Positions 28,124 through 37,372 of a stretch of DNA of 64,000 nt are shown here, piece after piece. Made by a program: the position numbers and the translations under genes. How positions within the stretch are numbered: the stretch's first letter is position 1; each line of letters opens with the position of its first letter. This DNA comes from an uncultured Nitrospiraceae bacterium (GTDB lineage Bacteria > Nitrospirota > Thermodesulfovibrionia > Thermodesulfovibrionales > SM23-35), in contig CAKZPA010000044.1 in the NCBI GenBank assembly GCA_937138415.1, forward strand, positions 62,001-126,000, given 5' to 3'. The notes beneath the pieces are model-generated. The model was not told the DNA's origin. It made no database searches and saw only the letters and a list, made by a program, of their open reading frames with translations.

Positions 28124-29150
28124 TTTCTCCGAATACAATGGCGCATTTGAGGGAATTTTTTGCCTCGGCGGTCAAACGAAACGCATCCTCAGTCCGTTCG
28201 ATCGGGAACCGATGCGTGATGATCTTTTCGGCCGTTACGACTCCTTCACCGATAATGCGCAGCGCCTCTCTCGTGTCGTCGGGTCCGCAGGAATAGCTCG
28301 TGATGAGCGAGATGTCCTTGAAGTACAGATCGTTCGGGTGGATGACAAGCTGGTCGTCCGGTTTTGCCGGCGTGAAGAAGAGCACGGTGCCACCCGGTCC
28401 TGTCGCACCGATGCCTTGTTCCATTGCGACGACACTGTTCGGATTGACGATGACAACGTCCGCCATTTCTCCGTCCGTCAGTTCGCGTAACGCGGTGGTG
28501 AGGTTCTCCGCCGATACATCGATCACCTCGTCGGCGCCAAAGTCTTTCGCTTTCCGCAGACGGTACGGGACGAGGTCCGCGCCGACAATTCGCTCCGCGC
28601 CGTTCCTCCGCGCGAGGAGGATATGTATCTGGCCCATGGCGCCGAGTCCAATGACGAGAACTGTCTCTCCGCCCGTCAAGTGGACTCTTCTCTGTGCCTT
28701 CACGACGCACGCGAGAGGTTCGATGAGAGATGCGTCTTCGTCACTCATCCCGTCGGGAATGCGTATCGTGTCATGCTCGAGGTTGATGCGCGGAATCAAG
28801 ATGAACTCAGAAATCCCCCCGGGGACGAGATTCGTTCTCCTCCACGTCTCGCACTGCACGTAGTTGCCTCTCCTGCACCGTCTGCAAGAAAAGCACGGAG
28901 CGTGGTGGTGCACGAACACCCTGTCCCCTCTTCGAAAAGATGACACGTTTTCTCCCGTCTCCACAATTTCACCGACAGGCTCGTGGCCAATGACGAGGGG
29001 CGCTTTTTTTTCGATATACCACTGCATGACGTCCCCCGAGCAGATCCCGCACACTGTAGTCCTGAGGAGCGCGTCCCCGGGACCAACGCGAGGCACCGGC
29101 ACGTCCTCGATCCGAATGTCGCTGAAACTATAGAGTTTAGCGACCCTCAT
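28116..29150 (-). CDS. Zinc-dependent alcohol dehydrogenase-like protein (second of pair)
   Basis: 344 aa MDR-family oxidoreductase. Catalytic-zinc ligands: Cys in TTVCGICSGDV, GHEPVGEIVETG and the Glu region IEPLACVVKAQ; structural-zinc cysteines in CFSCRRCRRGNYVQC. Rossmann motif VLVIGLGAMGQIHILLARRNGAERIVGADLVPYR, whose Asp after the beta strand suggests NAD+ preference. ATG 29150 is chosen because RVAKLYSFSDIRIEDVPVP is the conserved N-terminus; the frame runs on to 29222. Close to sorbitol/threonine-dehydrogenase-like enzymes. It is the fourth gene of the GHKL-ATPase cluster and overlaps the cupin gene. Confidence 0.88.
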   Translation of the reverse strand: MRVAKLYSFSDIRIEDVPVPRVGPGDALLRTTVCGICSGDVMQWYIEKKAPLVIGHEPVGEIVETGENVSSFRRGDRVFVHHHAPCFSCRRCRRGNYVQCETWRRTNLVPGGISEFILIPRINLEHDTIRIPDGMSDEDASLIEPLACVVKAQRRVHLTGGETVLVIGLGAMGQIHILLARRNGAERIVGADLVPYRLRKAKDFGADEVIDVSAENLTTALRELTDGEMADVVIVNPNSVVAMEQGIGATGPGGTVLFFTPAKPDDQLVIHPNDLYFKDISLITSYSCGPDDTREALRIIGEGVVTAEKIITHRFPIERTEDAFRLTAEAKNSLKCAIVFGENG

Positions 29151-29205
29151 GATCCCCGCTGCGTTTTCTGAACCTGTTGTGAACCAACACAGCTCACTGG
29201 TCTCG

Positions 29206-30684
29206 TCAATCAACAAAAGCATCTTTGAGGAGTTTGCTCTGCCGCTCGAATGCCAGGCGCGGGTTCCTCGGATCCTTCATGAGGGCGATCTCCTGCGTGA
29301 TGAGCCGAGCGAGGTTCAACGTGTGCGTGTCCACGTTCGAGGACTCTCTCTTGTAGAGGGGATGGTCGCGGTTGATGTATATGGTCGTTTCCTCCGAAAA
29401 GACCTCTGGTCCGTCCTCGCCGAAACTGTCGACCACGCACGAGACCCCCGTCTCGCCGAATTTGATTTTCTTTATGATCGCATTCGGCGTGAGTCTCCTG
29501 ACTTTTGGCCTCTTCGTCTGTTTCTTCTTGTCGCTCGCGAGCGTTCTGCCCTCTTTGCCTGCGGATACCTCCACCTCTTCCGCCGACGGGCCTTCCTTTT
29601 TCGCTCCGAGCAGCGCTGATTCACCGATCCCCTTCGTTTGGCTCCCGAGCGGTAGCGCTCCAAAAGGCGAAAGGTCAGGGTTCATGGCGAGTGCCTTGTA
29701 AATTCTGCGGAGCGCCTCTTTGAGGGCGCGGCTCACTTTCTTGCTCTCCTTTTGGAGCGTCAATTTCTGGAGCGTCGTCTTGACCCCGTCCATGACGGTG
29801 CCCATCGCGGCGAGAAATGTTTTATATTCCTCGGAGTCCTTGATGAAGCCGGTTCGGTCGCTCGTGATCGGAAGAAAGTCCGCGTTCACCTCTCCCCTCA
29901 CCCGAGCCATTCCTTTCCCCCACGTCTCCATGCCGAAGAATTCCCGTTTGACGGTCACCTGTTTCACCTTTACTTCGATGCCTAGGTCTGTCGTTGCGGA
30001 AGCAGTCTCCGAGAGGATGACGACCTCGCCGCTTATCGGACCGAATGGCGTGCCTTCGAGGAAAGGAATCCGATGTCCCGAGAGGCTCCGCGGAGTGACG
30101 GTGTGATTGTTGATCCTCACTTTGAAATGTGGAGCCTTGATAGGGGTTCCCTCGATGATCTTCTGTTCTATGTCTTTCGGGTCGAACCGGCGATCGAGCC
30201 CGGTGAGGATGACGGTCGTTCCGTCTTGTTTTCTGAAATTGGCGGGCAGGATCTCGAGTGGCAAACGCCACGGGTCGCTCCCTTTCTCCCAGTCTTCTTT
30301 GTCGAAGACGACCCGCGCGACGAACTCGCCTTTCTTCGTGACGACCTCGAATCGTTTGCAGGCGGAGAGGCTCGCAAATTTCCCGATGCCGAACTGGCCG
30401 ATCCTGTCCCGCCCGTAAATGGGAGACGTCGCGTCGTACAGCTTCTGCTGTGAACCGATGTTGAAGTACTGGTTGAGTCCGTCTCTGTCCATGCCGCTCC
30501 CGTTGTCCCGGATCTCGATCGCATCTTCCCACACGATGACCTCGACGAGGGTCGCATCTGCGTCGTATGCATTGTTGACGAGTTCCCTCACGAATTCGAT
30601 GCTTTCCGTATAGAGTCGTTCACCGATAGTGATGATGTGACTCTTGTCGATGGTGACCGGTATGTAGTCAGGGGATGATTGCAT
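29206..30684 (-). CDS. GHKL (Hsp90/MutL-fold) ATPase, family of unknown function
   Basis: 492 aa. N-terminal Bergerat ATP-binding fold: N box FVRELVNNAYDADAT (Asn at about 37-38), G1 box EIRDNGSGMD (about 59-65), G2 box GRDRIGQFGIGKFAS (about 92-105). A second domain (about 190-310: VKVKQVTVKREFFGMETWGKGMAR, in parts) resembles the S5-like middle domain of MutL/Hsp90/MORC-type proteins. A Lys-rich linker (ASDKKKQTKRPKVRRLT) leads to a C-terminal domain with INRDHPLYKRE and LITQEIALMKDPRNP. There is no kinase H box, so this is not a histidine kinase. ATG 30684 follows GGAAAGGAA and overlaps the upstream dehydrogenase. Its role beside two dehydrogenases and a cupin is unknown. Confidence 0.85.
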   Translation of the reverse strand: MQSSPDYIPVTIDKSHIITIGERLYTESIEFVRELVNNAYDADATLVEVIVWEDAIEIRDNGSGMDRDGLNQYFNIGSQQKLYDATSPIYGRDRIGQFGIGKFASLSACKRFEVVTKKGEFVARVVFDKEDWEKGSDPWRLPLEILPANFRKQDGTTVILTGLDRRFDPKDIEQKIIEGTPIKAPHFKVRINNHTVTPRSLSGHRIPFLEGTPFGPISGEVVILSETASATTDLGIEVKVKQVTVKREFFGMETWGKGMARVRGEVNADFLPITSDRTGFIKDSEEYKTFLAAMGTVMDGVKTTLQKLTLQKESKKVSRALKEALRRIYKALAMNPDLSPFGALPLGSQTKGIGESALLGAKKEGPSAEEVEVSAGKEGRTLASDKKKQTKRPKVRRLTPNAIIKKIKFGETGVSCVVDSFGEDGPEVFSEETTIYINRDHPLYKRESSNVDTHTLNLARLITQEIALMKDPRNPRLAFERQSKLLKDAFVD

Positions 30685-31720
30685 ACTTGATTCCTTTCCC
30701 TTTCGATAGTAGTTCAAAGACGTGCTGGATCCGCGAGAGGGGAAAGCAACCGGAGACGAGGGGCAGCACTCCCACCTTGGATCCGCACAAGAGATCGTAG
30801 GCCTTTTTCACATCCTCTGGCCTGAAGTGGAAAACTCCCCGGAGGGTAATTTCATCGTAGTGGAGGCGCCCCGCATCGTAGGTGACACTCGTGCCGGATG
30901 GACAACCCCCAAAGAGGATCACCGTGCCTCCTTTCCTCACATACGTGACCGATTCCTCCCAGACGTCCCGCGAGCCCGTGCATTCGAATACGCAGTCGAA
31001 CATACCGATACGGTCGGTCTTTGTTCGGCGGAGAATCTCCTTGCGTGGCGAGAGGGTTCGCAGCAACTGACCGTCCTCTGCCGTGATCGTCCGGTCGGCA
31101 CCAAGATTTTTCGCGATCGCCAACCGAGCCCTGTTCGTGTCCATGACCGCGACAGAAAACCCCCGTTTTTTGAGGAGGAGGAGGTGGAGCAAGCCGATCG
31201 GACCTGCACCAATGATGAGCGCATACCCATCGCGCTTGGTCCCGAGCATTTCGAGGCCGTGCACGACGCATGCGAGCGGCTCCAGCATGGCTGCTTCCGA
31301 AAATGAGAGATGGGAGGGTTTGGGGAAGACATTCTGCGAGACGATGTGCGCCGGCAGGAGAATTTCTTCGGCGAATGCTCCGAGGATCTTCGTCTCCATG
31401 ATGTGGTCGCAATGGTTGTACAGTTTTCTCTTGCAGTACTGGCAGGAGCGGCACGGAGCGGAGTGGACCGCCATGATCGCGTCGCCTTCCCTGAATCGCC
31501 TGACCCCTTTCCCCACTTCCGTAACGAATCCGGAAAATTCGTGGCCGAAGGGCCCCGGCATCGGGATTACGGGGTGGCCGCGCCTGAACGCTTTGAGGTC
31601 GGTTCCGCAGGTGAGCGCCGTGTGCACATGGACGAGGAGTTCACCGCGGCGGGGCCGAGGGCGGGGGATATCCCGAACTTCTATGACGCCCGGTGTAAGG
31701 AGAATGGCGGCCCGCATCAC
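30668..31720 (-). CDS. Zinc-dependent alcohol dehydrogenase-like protein (first of pair)
   Basis: 350 aa. TALTCGTDLKAFRRGH and GHEFSGFVTEVGKGV give the catalytic zinc site, CRSCQYCKRKLYNHC the structural site, and ALIIGAGPIGLLHLLLLKKRG the Rossmann motif followed by VAVMDTNRAR (Asp suggests NAD+). LEPLACVVHGLEM and FECTGSRDVWEE are standard. It is related to the second dehydrogenase of this cluster but only distantly, so the two probably act on different substrates or consecutive steps rather than being a recent duplication. Its ATG overlaps the stop of the upstream membrane protein (ATGA). Confidence 0.9.
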   Translation of the reverse strand: MMRAAILLTPGVIEVRDIPRPRPRRGELLVHVHTALTCGTDLKAFRRGHPVIPMPGPFGHEFSGFVTEVGKGVRRFREGDAIMAVHSAPCRSCQYCKRKLYNHCDHIMETKILGAFAEEILLPAHIVSQNVFPKPSHLSFSEAAMLEPLACVVHGLEMLGTKRDGYALIIGAGPIGLLHLLLLKKRGFSVAVMDTNRARLAIAKNLGADRTITAEDGQLLRTLSPRKEILRRTKTDRIGMFDCVFECTGSRDVWEESVTYVRKGGTVILFGGCPSGTSVTYDAGRLHYDEITLRGVFHFRPEDVKKAYDLLCGSKVGVLPLVSGCFPLSRIQHVFELLSKGKGIKYAIIP

Positions 31721-31968
31721 GAGAGGTGGAGCCGTCCGCCCAGGAGTTGTCCGGAAAGTGCCGCAATAGCGAAGAGGGGTATGCAGTTCATCTCAATGTG
31801 CGACAGATTCCGTATAATAAAGATCACTGGAATCGGGACGTGGATGCAGAGAAACCAGCGAAACGAGAAACGTCGTGTCCTCGCGCGCGCGAATCCGAAG
31901 GGGAGGTTCAGCAGAAACGTGAGGATCGAGAGGAGCAGAAGAGCGAAGAATTTATTCTCAATATCCAT
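31717..31968 (-). CDS. Small conserved-looking membrane protein
   Basis: 83 aa. Hydrophobic helix FFALLLLSILTFLLNLPFG at the N-terminus, a basic loop ARARTRRFSFRWFLCIH, a second helix VPIPVIFIIRNL and a third CIPLFAIAALSGQLLGG. The order of helices with the RRFSFRWFL loop looks like a compact inner-membrane protein. The ATG at 31968 is chosen; the upstream extension of the frame to 32148 is antisense to the NifU-like gene and is rejected. Its stop overlaps the dehydrogenase start, so it leads the five-gene cluster. Confidence 0.7.
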   Translation of the reverse strand: MDIENKFFALLLLSILTFLLNLPFGFARARTRRFSFRWFLCIHVPIPVIFIIRNLSHIEMNCIPLFAIAALSGQLLGGRLHLS

Positions 31969-32021
31969 TATGCAAGATACCCGAAAGGGAAACGACAAGT
32001 CAAATTGAGAGCGGTGCGACC

Positions 32022-32291
32022 ATGGGCGTGAACGAAGAAACTCGACGATCTGATGCGGTGGGCGATGAACAGGGAGCGATTGCTGCTCGGCGAAAGGAAC
32101 AGAGGATACGCGAGATTCTCCGGGGCCTCGAGTGCATCCTGACGGCACACGATAGCTGCGCCGAACTGGTCGAAGTGAGAGACAATACGGCGGTCATCTA
32201 TTGCGGAGGGCCCTGCATGAAGTGCGATAACCGGTGCATCGAAAGCGCGGTCAAGGAACAGCTGCCCGATATCGAGGTCGTGATCCAGTAG
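32022..32291 (+). CDS. NifU-like C-terminal domain miniprotein
   Basis: 89 aa. A charged N-terminus of about 30 residues, then REILRGLECILTAHDSCAELVEVRDNTAVIY (seen in parts) and CGGPCMKCDNRCIESAVKEQLPDIEVV, which matches the layout of the NifU C-terminal domain with its CxxC (CMKC) that holds a bridging Fe-S cluster; extra cysteines at CGGPC and CIES are notable. Proteins of this type act as Fe-S scaffolds or carriers. It is a single gene, divergent from the small membrane protein. Confidence 0.65.
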   Translation: MGVNEETRRSDAVGDEQGAIAARRKEQRIREILRGLECILTAHDSCAELVEVRDNTAVIYCGGPCMKCDNRCIESAVKEQLPDIEVVIQ

Positions 32292-32365
32292 ATTCGAAAA
32301 AAAAGAGCATTCGGTACGGTTGCTTTTCCCTCTCGCAAGAACACGCCCGGAAGAGATGTTCGCTC

Positions 32366-34732
32366 CTACTTCATCGTGACGACCGTTACTCCCGCTCCGC
32401 CTTCCTCGCGCGTCCCTCTCCGATAACCCTTCACGAGCGGATGGGCGGACAGGTGTTCGTGGACCGCTTTTGAGAGGATCCCTTTCCCAACACCATGGAC
32501 GATGAGCACCTCCGGAAGGTCCGAGAGCGACGCATCGTTGAGGAATCGCTCGAGGCGGGAGAGAGCCTCGTCGACCCGCTGGCCGACGAGATGGAGCTTC
32601 ATGAGGACGGGTGCTTCGTTCCCGACGCTGTACCCGTTCTGCCGCGCGTCTCCTGATTCCGGTTTCGTTGCAAAGGCGATGTCCGCGAGCGGAACCTCCG
32701 CCTCGACATTCCCTGCGGTCACCCTGACGCGTGCATTGCGCGCGTCGACTTCCGACACCCGCGCCTGCACGCCGAGAGAACGGACGTAGAGGACGTCCCC
32801 CTTCCTGATCTCTTCAAGGGACAGGTTGTGGACGCTCTCGGGTTCCAATTCTCTCAGCTTTCCTTCGACGATGGCTCCTGCCTCCGCGATTTTCTTGAGC
32901 GCTTTCCGCCGTTCGGCTCTCTCCTTGAGCCGCGCTTCGTCGAGGATCGCGCGCATTTCCCGCTTTGCGTTCGCGATGATTTCCGATGCCTCGCGGTAGG
33001 CGTCTGACAATACCTTCTTCTCCCGTTCCCGTGCCTCGGCGAGTGCCCTGTCGAGCGCCCTTCGTTGTTCTGCCGCCGCGGACAGCGAGGTCTCGAGGTC
33101 GCGGCGTGCTCGCTCATGCTCTTCCTTCGCGCGGTGCAGATCGGCGATCATGCGATCGAGGTCGACCTTTGTGCTCCCGAGCATTTTCCGTGCGTCTTCG
33201 ATGATCGCCTCGGGGATACCGTATCTCAGGGCAATGTCGAGAGCGTGGGACTGTCCCGGCTCCCCGATTTTCAGTCGGTAGAGAGGCGTGAACGTCTGTC
33301 GGTCGAATTCCATCGACGCGTTTACCATGCCCTCCGATGTGTGCACGAACCCTTTGATCTCGGAGAGGTGCGTCGTCGCGAAGACGAGAGCCCCGCTTTT
33401 CCGGAGCTCTTTGAGAATGGCGCACGCGAGTGCCGCTCCTTCGTCGGGGTCGGTTCCGGTGCCGAGTTCGTCGATGAGCACGATCGTACCGAATTCCCTC
33501 TGTTTGAGGATCGCGGCGACATTCTCCACGTGTGCCGAAAACGTCGAAAGATTGTTCTCGATCGACTGTTCGTCGCCGATATCGACGAGCAGGTGTGTCG
33601 TAAAAGGTATCGATGATGAGGAATGTGCCGGGACGGGCAACCCCGACAGGGCCATGACGATGACGAGACCGATCGTTTTGAGCGCAATCGTTTTCCCGCC
33701 GGCGTTCGCACCCGTGATGACCATGACGGTGTCTTCACCGCCGAGCGCAACGTCAAGGGGGACGACGTGGCGCCGCGGTGTCGTCTTCGCGAGGGAAATC
33801 TCCAGGAGGGGATGCCGCGCACCGGACAGGAACAGACGGCCCGTTTCGGTGAGAGCGGGGTTCTCCATGCCGAGGGAGTCGGCGAATTGTGCGACGCTCC
33901 ACATGACATCAAGGGAGACAACGATACCGAATTCCCGCGAAATGTCGTCGATGACGTTCCGGATCGTCGCGCACAATTCACGGAGGATGCGCAGTTCCTC
34001 CGCCTTTTGATCGGCGATGAGGTTTTCGAGTTCGTTCGACAGGTGAATGATGGAGAGAGGTTCGATGAAGGCCGTCTCCCCCGATTTCGAAACGTCGTGC
34101 ACGACGCCGGGCACCATCCCTTTCGAGTCCATTCTCACCGGGATGACCCACCGGCCGGAGCGTGTCGTGACGAAATCGTCCTGAAGGAACGGCGCAATCC
34201 GCTCGTCCCGCGCGATCTCGTCGAGTCTCTTTTTGATCTTTCCTTCGAGTTTCCGAATCTGCGACCTCAAATCAGCGAGGAGGAACGAGGCCGAATCGAG
34301 GATATTCCCGTCGGCATCGATCGACGTTTCTAATCGTCCGAGGATGTGCGGGAATCCCGTGAGAGAACCGACGAATTCTCTCAGGTGAGGGACGTCGGTC
34401 CTCCCGTGCACCGCCTCTTTGATGGAAGAAGCAATTTGAAGAAAAGGAACGAAGTCGGCGAGTTCCTTCGCGTCGAGGACGGAACCTTCGGGGCGAATGT
34501 TCGCGAGGTGCGGCGAAATGTCCCCGAAACGCATGAAACGGAGGGGTGCGCCTTCGTGAGCCAATTTCCGAATATCCGCGATCAGGCGAAGGCGCCGTTC
34601 GGCGTCTTCTCTCGATTCGAAGGGTCTTAGCGCGTGGACACCCGCAACGGTCGGTTCGCTGTGCGCGTAGCCAGCGATCAGCGCGAGGACTTTCGGGAAA
34701 TCGAGCACGTCAATGGTATTGTCCGCGATCAT
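32366..34732 (-). CDS. mutS2: Endonuclease MutS2
   Basis: 788 aa. MutS-type lever and clamp regions in the first 300 residues, then Walker A VITGANAGGKTIALKTIGL, Walker B TIVLIDELGTGTDPDEG and FATTHLSEIKGF. A long coiled coil (about 510-620) precedes a KOW-like segment and the C-terminal Smr nuclease domain ending VLIVHGVGKGILSKAVHEHLSAHP. The family acts in anti-recombination or, in some species, on collided ribosomes; it is not mismatch repair MutS. The ATG overlaps the rarA stop by 4 nt. Confidence 0.96.
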   Translation of the reverse strand: MIADNTIDVLDFPKVLALIAGYAHSEPTVAGVHALRPFESREDAERRLRLIADIRKLAHEGAPLRFMRFGDISPHLANIRPEGSVLDAKELADFVPFLQIASSIKEAVHGRTDVPHLREFVGSLTGFPHILGRLETSIDADGNILDSASFLLADLRSQIRKLEGKIKKRLDEIARDERIAPFLQDDFVTTRSGRWVIPVRMDSKGMVPGVVHDVSKSGETAFIEPLSIIHLSNELENLIADQKAEELRILRELCATIRNVIDDISREFGIVVSLDVMWSVAQFADSLGMENPALTETGRLFLSGARHPLLEISLAKTTPRRHVVPLDVALGGEDTVMVITGANAGGKTIALKTIGLVIVMALSGLPVPAHSSSSIPFTTHLLVDIGDEQSIENNLSTFSAHVENVAAILKQREFGTIVLIDELGTGTDPDEGAALACAILKELRKSGALVFATTHLSEIKGFVHTSEGMVNASMEFDRQTFTPLYRLKIGEPGQSHALDIALRYGIPEAIIEDARKMLGSTKVDLDRMIADLHRAKEEHERARRDLETSLSAAAEQRRALDRALAEAREREKKVLSDAYREASEIIANAKREMRAILDEARLKERAERRKALKKIAEAGAIVEGKLRELEPESVHNLSLEEIRKGDVLYVRSLGVQARVSEVDARNARVRVTAGNVEAEVPLADIAFATKPESGDARQNGYSVGNEAPVLMKLHLVGQRVDEALSRLERFLNDASLSDLPEVLIVHGVGKGILSKAVHEHLSAHPLVKGYRRGTREEGGAGVTVVTMK

Positions 34733-35967
34733 GGAGCGTCGTACTTCTTTTTCTTTTTCAGGTAGTCTTGTTCGACGTGGCCGCCGTAGTCATGCGGATA
34801 CCGGTAGCCGGTCCCGCGGCCGAGTTTCTTCGCTCCCGGGTAGTGGCTGTCCTTGAGGTGGTCCGGTACTTCCATGATCCCTTCGGTTTCTACATCGTGG
34901 AGCGCCGCTTCGATCGCCCGGTACGCCGCGTTGCTCTTCGGGGCCTTCGCGACGTACAGTGCTGCCTGAGCGAGGGGGATCTGCGCTTCCGGCATGCCGA
35001 CAAATTCGACCGCGCGGAGCGCCGCTATCGCAAGCACCAGCGCCATCGGATCTGCGTTGCCGACATCCTCGGAGGCGCAGATCACGATTCTCCTCGCGAT
35101 GAAACGGGGGTCTTCTCCCGCGTAGATCATCTTCGCGAGGTAGTACACGGCGGCATCGGGATCCGAACCTCTCATACTCTTTATGAAGGCGGAGATCGTG
35201 TCGTAGTGCTGGTCGCCCTTGCGGTCATAGAGGACGCTCTTCTTTTGGATGGAATCTTCCGCGACGGCGAGCGAGATGTGGATGCGCCCGTCTCCGGGTA
35301 GCGTCGTGAGCGCGGCCACCTCGAGCGCGGTCAGGGCCCTCCGGGCATCCCCGTCCGCCATGCGCGCGAGATGCGCGAGGGCTTCTTCGTCGACGCGGAG
35401 GGGGAGCTTGCCGAGGCCACGTTCCGTATCCTCCAACGACCTGCGGAGGATCGTGACGATGTCGCTCTCGGACAGAGGTTTAAGCTCGAAGATCTGACTT
35501 CGCGAGACGAGCGCCGCGTTGACGTAAAAGAAAGGATTTTCGACCGTCGCCGAGATGAGGGTGATCGCGCCTTCCTCGACGTCGGGGAGGAGAGCGTCCT
35601 GCTGGAGCTTGTTGAATCGGTGAATCTCATCGAGGAAGAGGATCGTCTTCACGCCCCTCGAGCGTCTCGATCGCGCCTGGTTGAGAGCTTTTCTTATTTC
35701 ATCGAGGCCAACCGTCGCGGCATTCATCCATTCGAAATGCGCGCGCGTCTGTGCGGCGATGATCCGCGCCAGGGCGGTCTTGCCGGTTCCGGGCGGTCCG
35801 TAGAGGATGATGGAGCTGATCCGGTCCGACTCGATCGCGCGCCGCAGCAGTTTCCCGGGCCCGAGGATGTGGGTCTGCCCGACGTATTCATCGAGACTCC
35901 TCGGACACATGCGGAAGGCTAAAGGCTGATCGATCGCACCGTTGGCATCGTTCTCGAAGAGACCCAT
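34729..35967 (-). CDS. rarA: Replication-associated recombination protein A (AAA ATPase)
   Basis: 412 aa from ATG 35967 (GLFENDANG); the frame runs back to 36036 but the extra residues are atypical. Clamp-loader-like AAA+ ATPase: [16 protein letters not shown]-type N-terminus (here [16 protein letters not shown]), Walker [17 protein letters not shown], Walker [21 protein letters not shown], sensor region [14 protein letters not shown] and the C-terminal tetramerisation part with [20 protein letters not shown] and [16 protein letters not shown]. Acts at stalled replication forks. Operon with mutS2. Confidence 0.95.
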   Translation of the reverse strand: MGLFENDANGAIDQPLAFRMCPRSLDEYVGQTHILGPGKLLRRAIESDRISSIILYGPPGTGKTALARIIAAQTRAHFEWMNAATVGLDEIRKALNQARSRRSRGVKTILFLDEIHRFNKLQQDALLPDVEEGAITLISATVENPFFYVNAALVSRSQIFELKPLSESDIVTILRRSLEDTERGLGKLPLRVDEEALAHLARMADGDARRALTALEVAALTTLPGDGRIHISLAVAEDSIQKKSVLYDRKGDQHYDTISAFIKSMRGSDPDAAVYYLAKMIYAGEDPRFIARRIVICASEDVGNADPMALVLAIAALRAVEFVGMPEAQIPLAQAALYVAKAPKSNAAYRAIEAALHDVETEGIMEVPDHLKDSHYPGAKKLGRGTGYRYPHDYGGHVEQDYLKKKKKYDAP

Positions 35968-36074
35968 GCTCTTATGTTCTCTCAAACGCCGGGAAATTTG
36001 CAATGGAACCATTACCGTCCGACGTATGTCAGTCATACCGGTGCTCTTATTCGGGACAGGTAGTGAATGGAACC

Positions 36075-36101
36075 TTGCCCGTCAAAGGAACATGATATAC
36101 T
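36075..36101 (+). promoter_or_regulatory. Extended -10 promoter for nicotinate phosphoribosyltransferase gene
   Basis: TGATATACT gives an extended -10 (TATACT at 36096-36101), with TTGCCC at 36075-36080 (15-nt spacing). The predicted leader of about 32 nt contains the GGGAG ribosome-binding site of the ATG at 36140. Confidence 0.5.
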
Positions 36102-36139
36102 ATGTCTGGTCGCCGGAAAGACGTTTCCCGGGAGTGAAC

Positions 36140-37300
36140 ATGTTCCATACCGCGCATCCCGAAGATATCATCAGTGGACGCATCACCGATGTCTATTTCG
36201 AGAGAACCCTGAGGATCCTCCAGGCGAAGGGGATCAATCCGTCCGTGAAAGCGGAATTCATCGCGAAGAGTCTCCCGGATCAGTGGCCGTGGGCCGTTTT
36301 CGCCGGTCTCGAGGAAGCCCTGTCTCTCCTCGAGCGCCTGCCGGTGAAGGTGAGGGCGATGCGGGAGGGCTCGGTCTTTTTCCCCTACGAGCCGGTGATG
36401 GAGATCGAAGGACGATACCAGGATTTCTGCGTGTACGAGACGGCGCTCCTCGGGTTGATCTGCCAGGCATCGGGAATCGCGACGCAGGCGGCCCGGTTCA
36501 GGAAGTTGGTCGGCGAGCGTCTCCTCATCAGCTTCGGAGCGAGGAGGATGCACCCGGTGCTCGCCCCGATGATCGAACGGAACGCGTTCATCGGCGGCTG
36601 CGACGGCGTCTCCGTCGTGAAGTCGGGCGAGATGATCGGCGAAGATCCGATGGGGACGATGCCCCATTCGCTCATTCTCTGCCTCGGCTCGACGGTCGAC
36701 GCGATCCGGGCGTACGACGAGGTTCTGGAACCGGCGGTGAAGCGGGTGGCCCTCATCGACACCTTCCTCGACGAAAAATTCGAGTGTCTGAATGTCGCGA
36801 GTGCGATGGGCGGGAAACTCTTTGCGGTGCGTTTCGATACCCCTTCGTCACGGAGGGGTAACTTCTTTCGTCTCCTCGAGGAGTGCCGCTGGGAGATGGA
36901 CATGCGGGGATACCGACACGTGAAGTTCTACGTGAGCGGCGGGATTCGCGAAGAGGATATCCCGGTGCTCAATCAGGTGGTGGACGGTTACGGCATCGGT
37001 ACGTCGATCAGCGACGCTCCCGTCGTCGATTACGCGATGGACATAATGGAAATCGAGGGGGAGTCGCGCGCAAAGCGCGGTAAGTGGTCGGGGAGCAAGA
37101 GAGTCTTGCGCTGCCTCCTGTGCGGGGAGAGGATGATCGTGCCGTGCGCAGACGGGCGGGATGCCTGCCCGTGCGGCGGAAAGTACGAAGACGTTCTCGT
37201 GCCGGTTCTCGATCACGGAGCCTACCTCAGGGACGTCGAAAAACCCGCGGCAATCAGAAAATACGTTCTCCAGAACATCAAGGATCTGCCGCTGAGATAA
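36140..37300 (+). CDS. Nicotinate phosphoribosyltransferase with C-terminal zinc-ribbon-like tail
   Basis: 386 aa from ATG 36140 (MFHTAHPEDIISGRITDVYF, the conserved N-terminus; GGGAG 5-8 nt upstream). Converts nicotinate, PRPP and ATP to nicotinate mononucleotide in NAD salvage. Conserved LISFGARRMHPVLAPM, GGCDGVSVVKSGEMIGEDPMGTMPHSL (in parts), LIDTFLDEKFE, VKFYVSGGIREEDI and YGIGTSISDAPVVDYA. After the catalytic core, CLLCGE and CPCGG form a likely zinc-binding tail, as in archaeal-type enzymes. With nadE it gives the window both ends of the salvage route. Confidence 0.9.
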   Translation: MFHTAHPEDIISGRITDVYFERTLRILQAKGINPSVKAEFIAKSLPDQWPWAVFAGLEEALSLLERLPVKVRAMREGSVFFPYEPVMEIEGRYQDFCVYETALLGLICQASGIATQAARFRKLVGERLLISFGARRMHPVLAPMIERNAFIGGCDGVSVVKSGEMIGEDPMGTMPHSLILCLGSTVDAIRAYDEVLEPAVKRVALIDTFLDEKFECLNVASAMGGKLFAVRFDTPSSRRGNFFRLLEECRWEMDMRGYRHVKFYVSGGIREEDIPVLNQVVDGYGIGTSISDAPVVDYAMDIMEIEGESRAKRGKWSGSKRVLRCLLCGERMIVPCADGRDACPCGGKYEDVLVPVLDHGAYLRDVEKPAAIRKYVLQNIKDLPLR

Positions 37301-37372
37301 TGGGTCCTCTCGTTCGTCCCTCTCCTGACACGATCGGCGTGTGCCCATCCCTCTCACTTGTCTGCTGACGGC

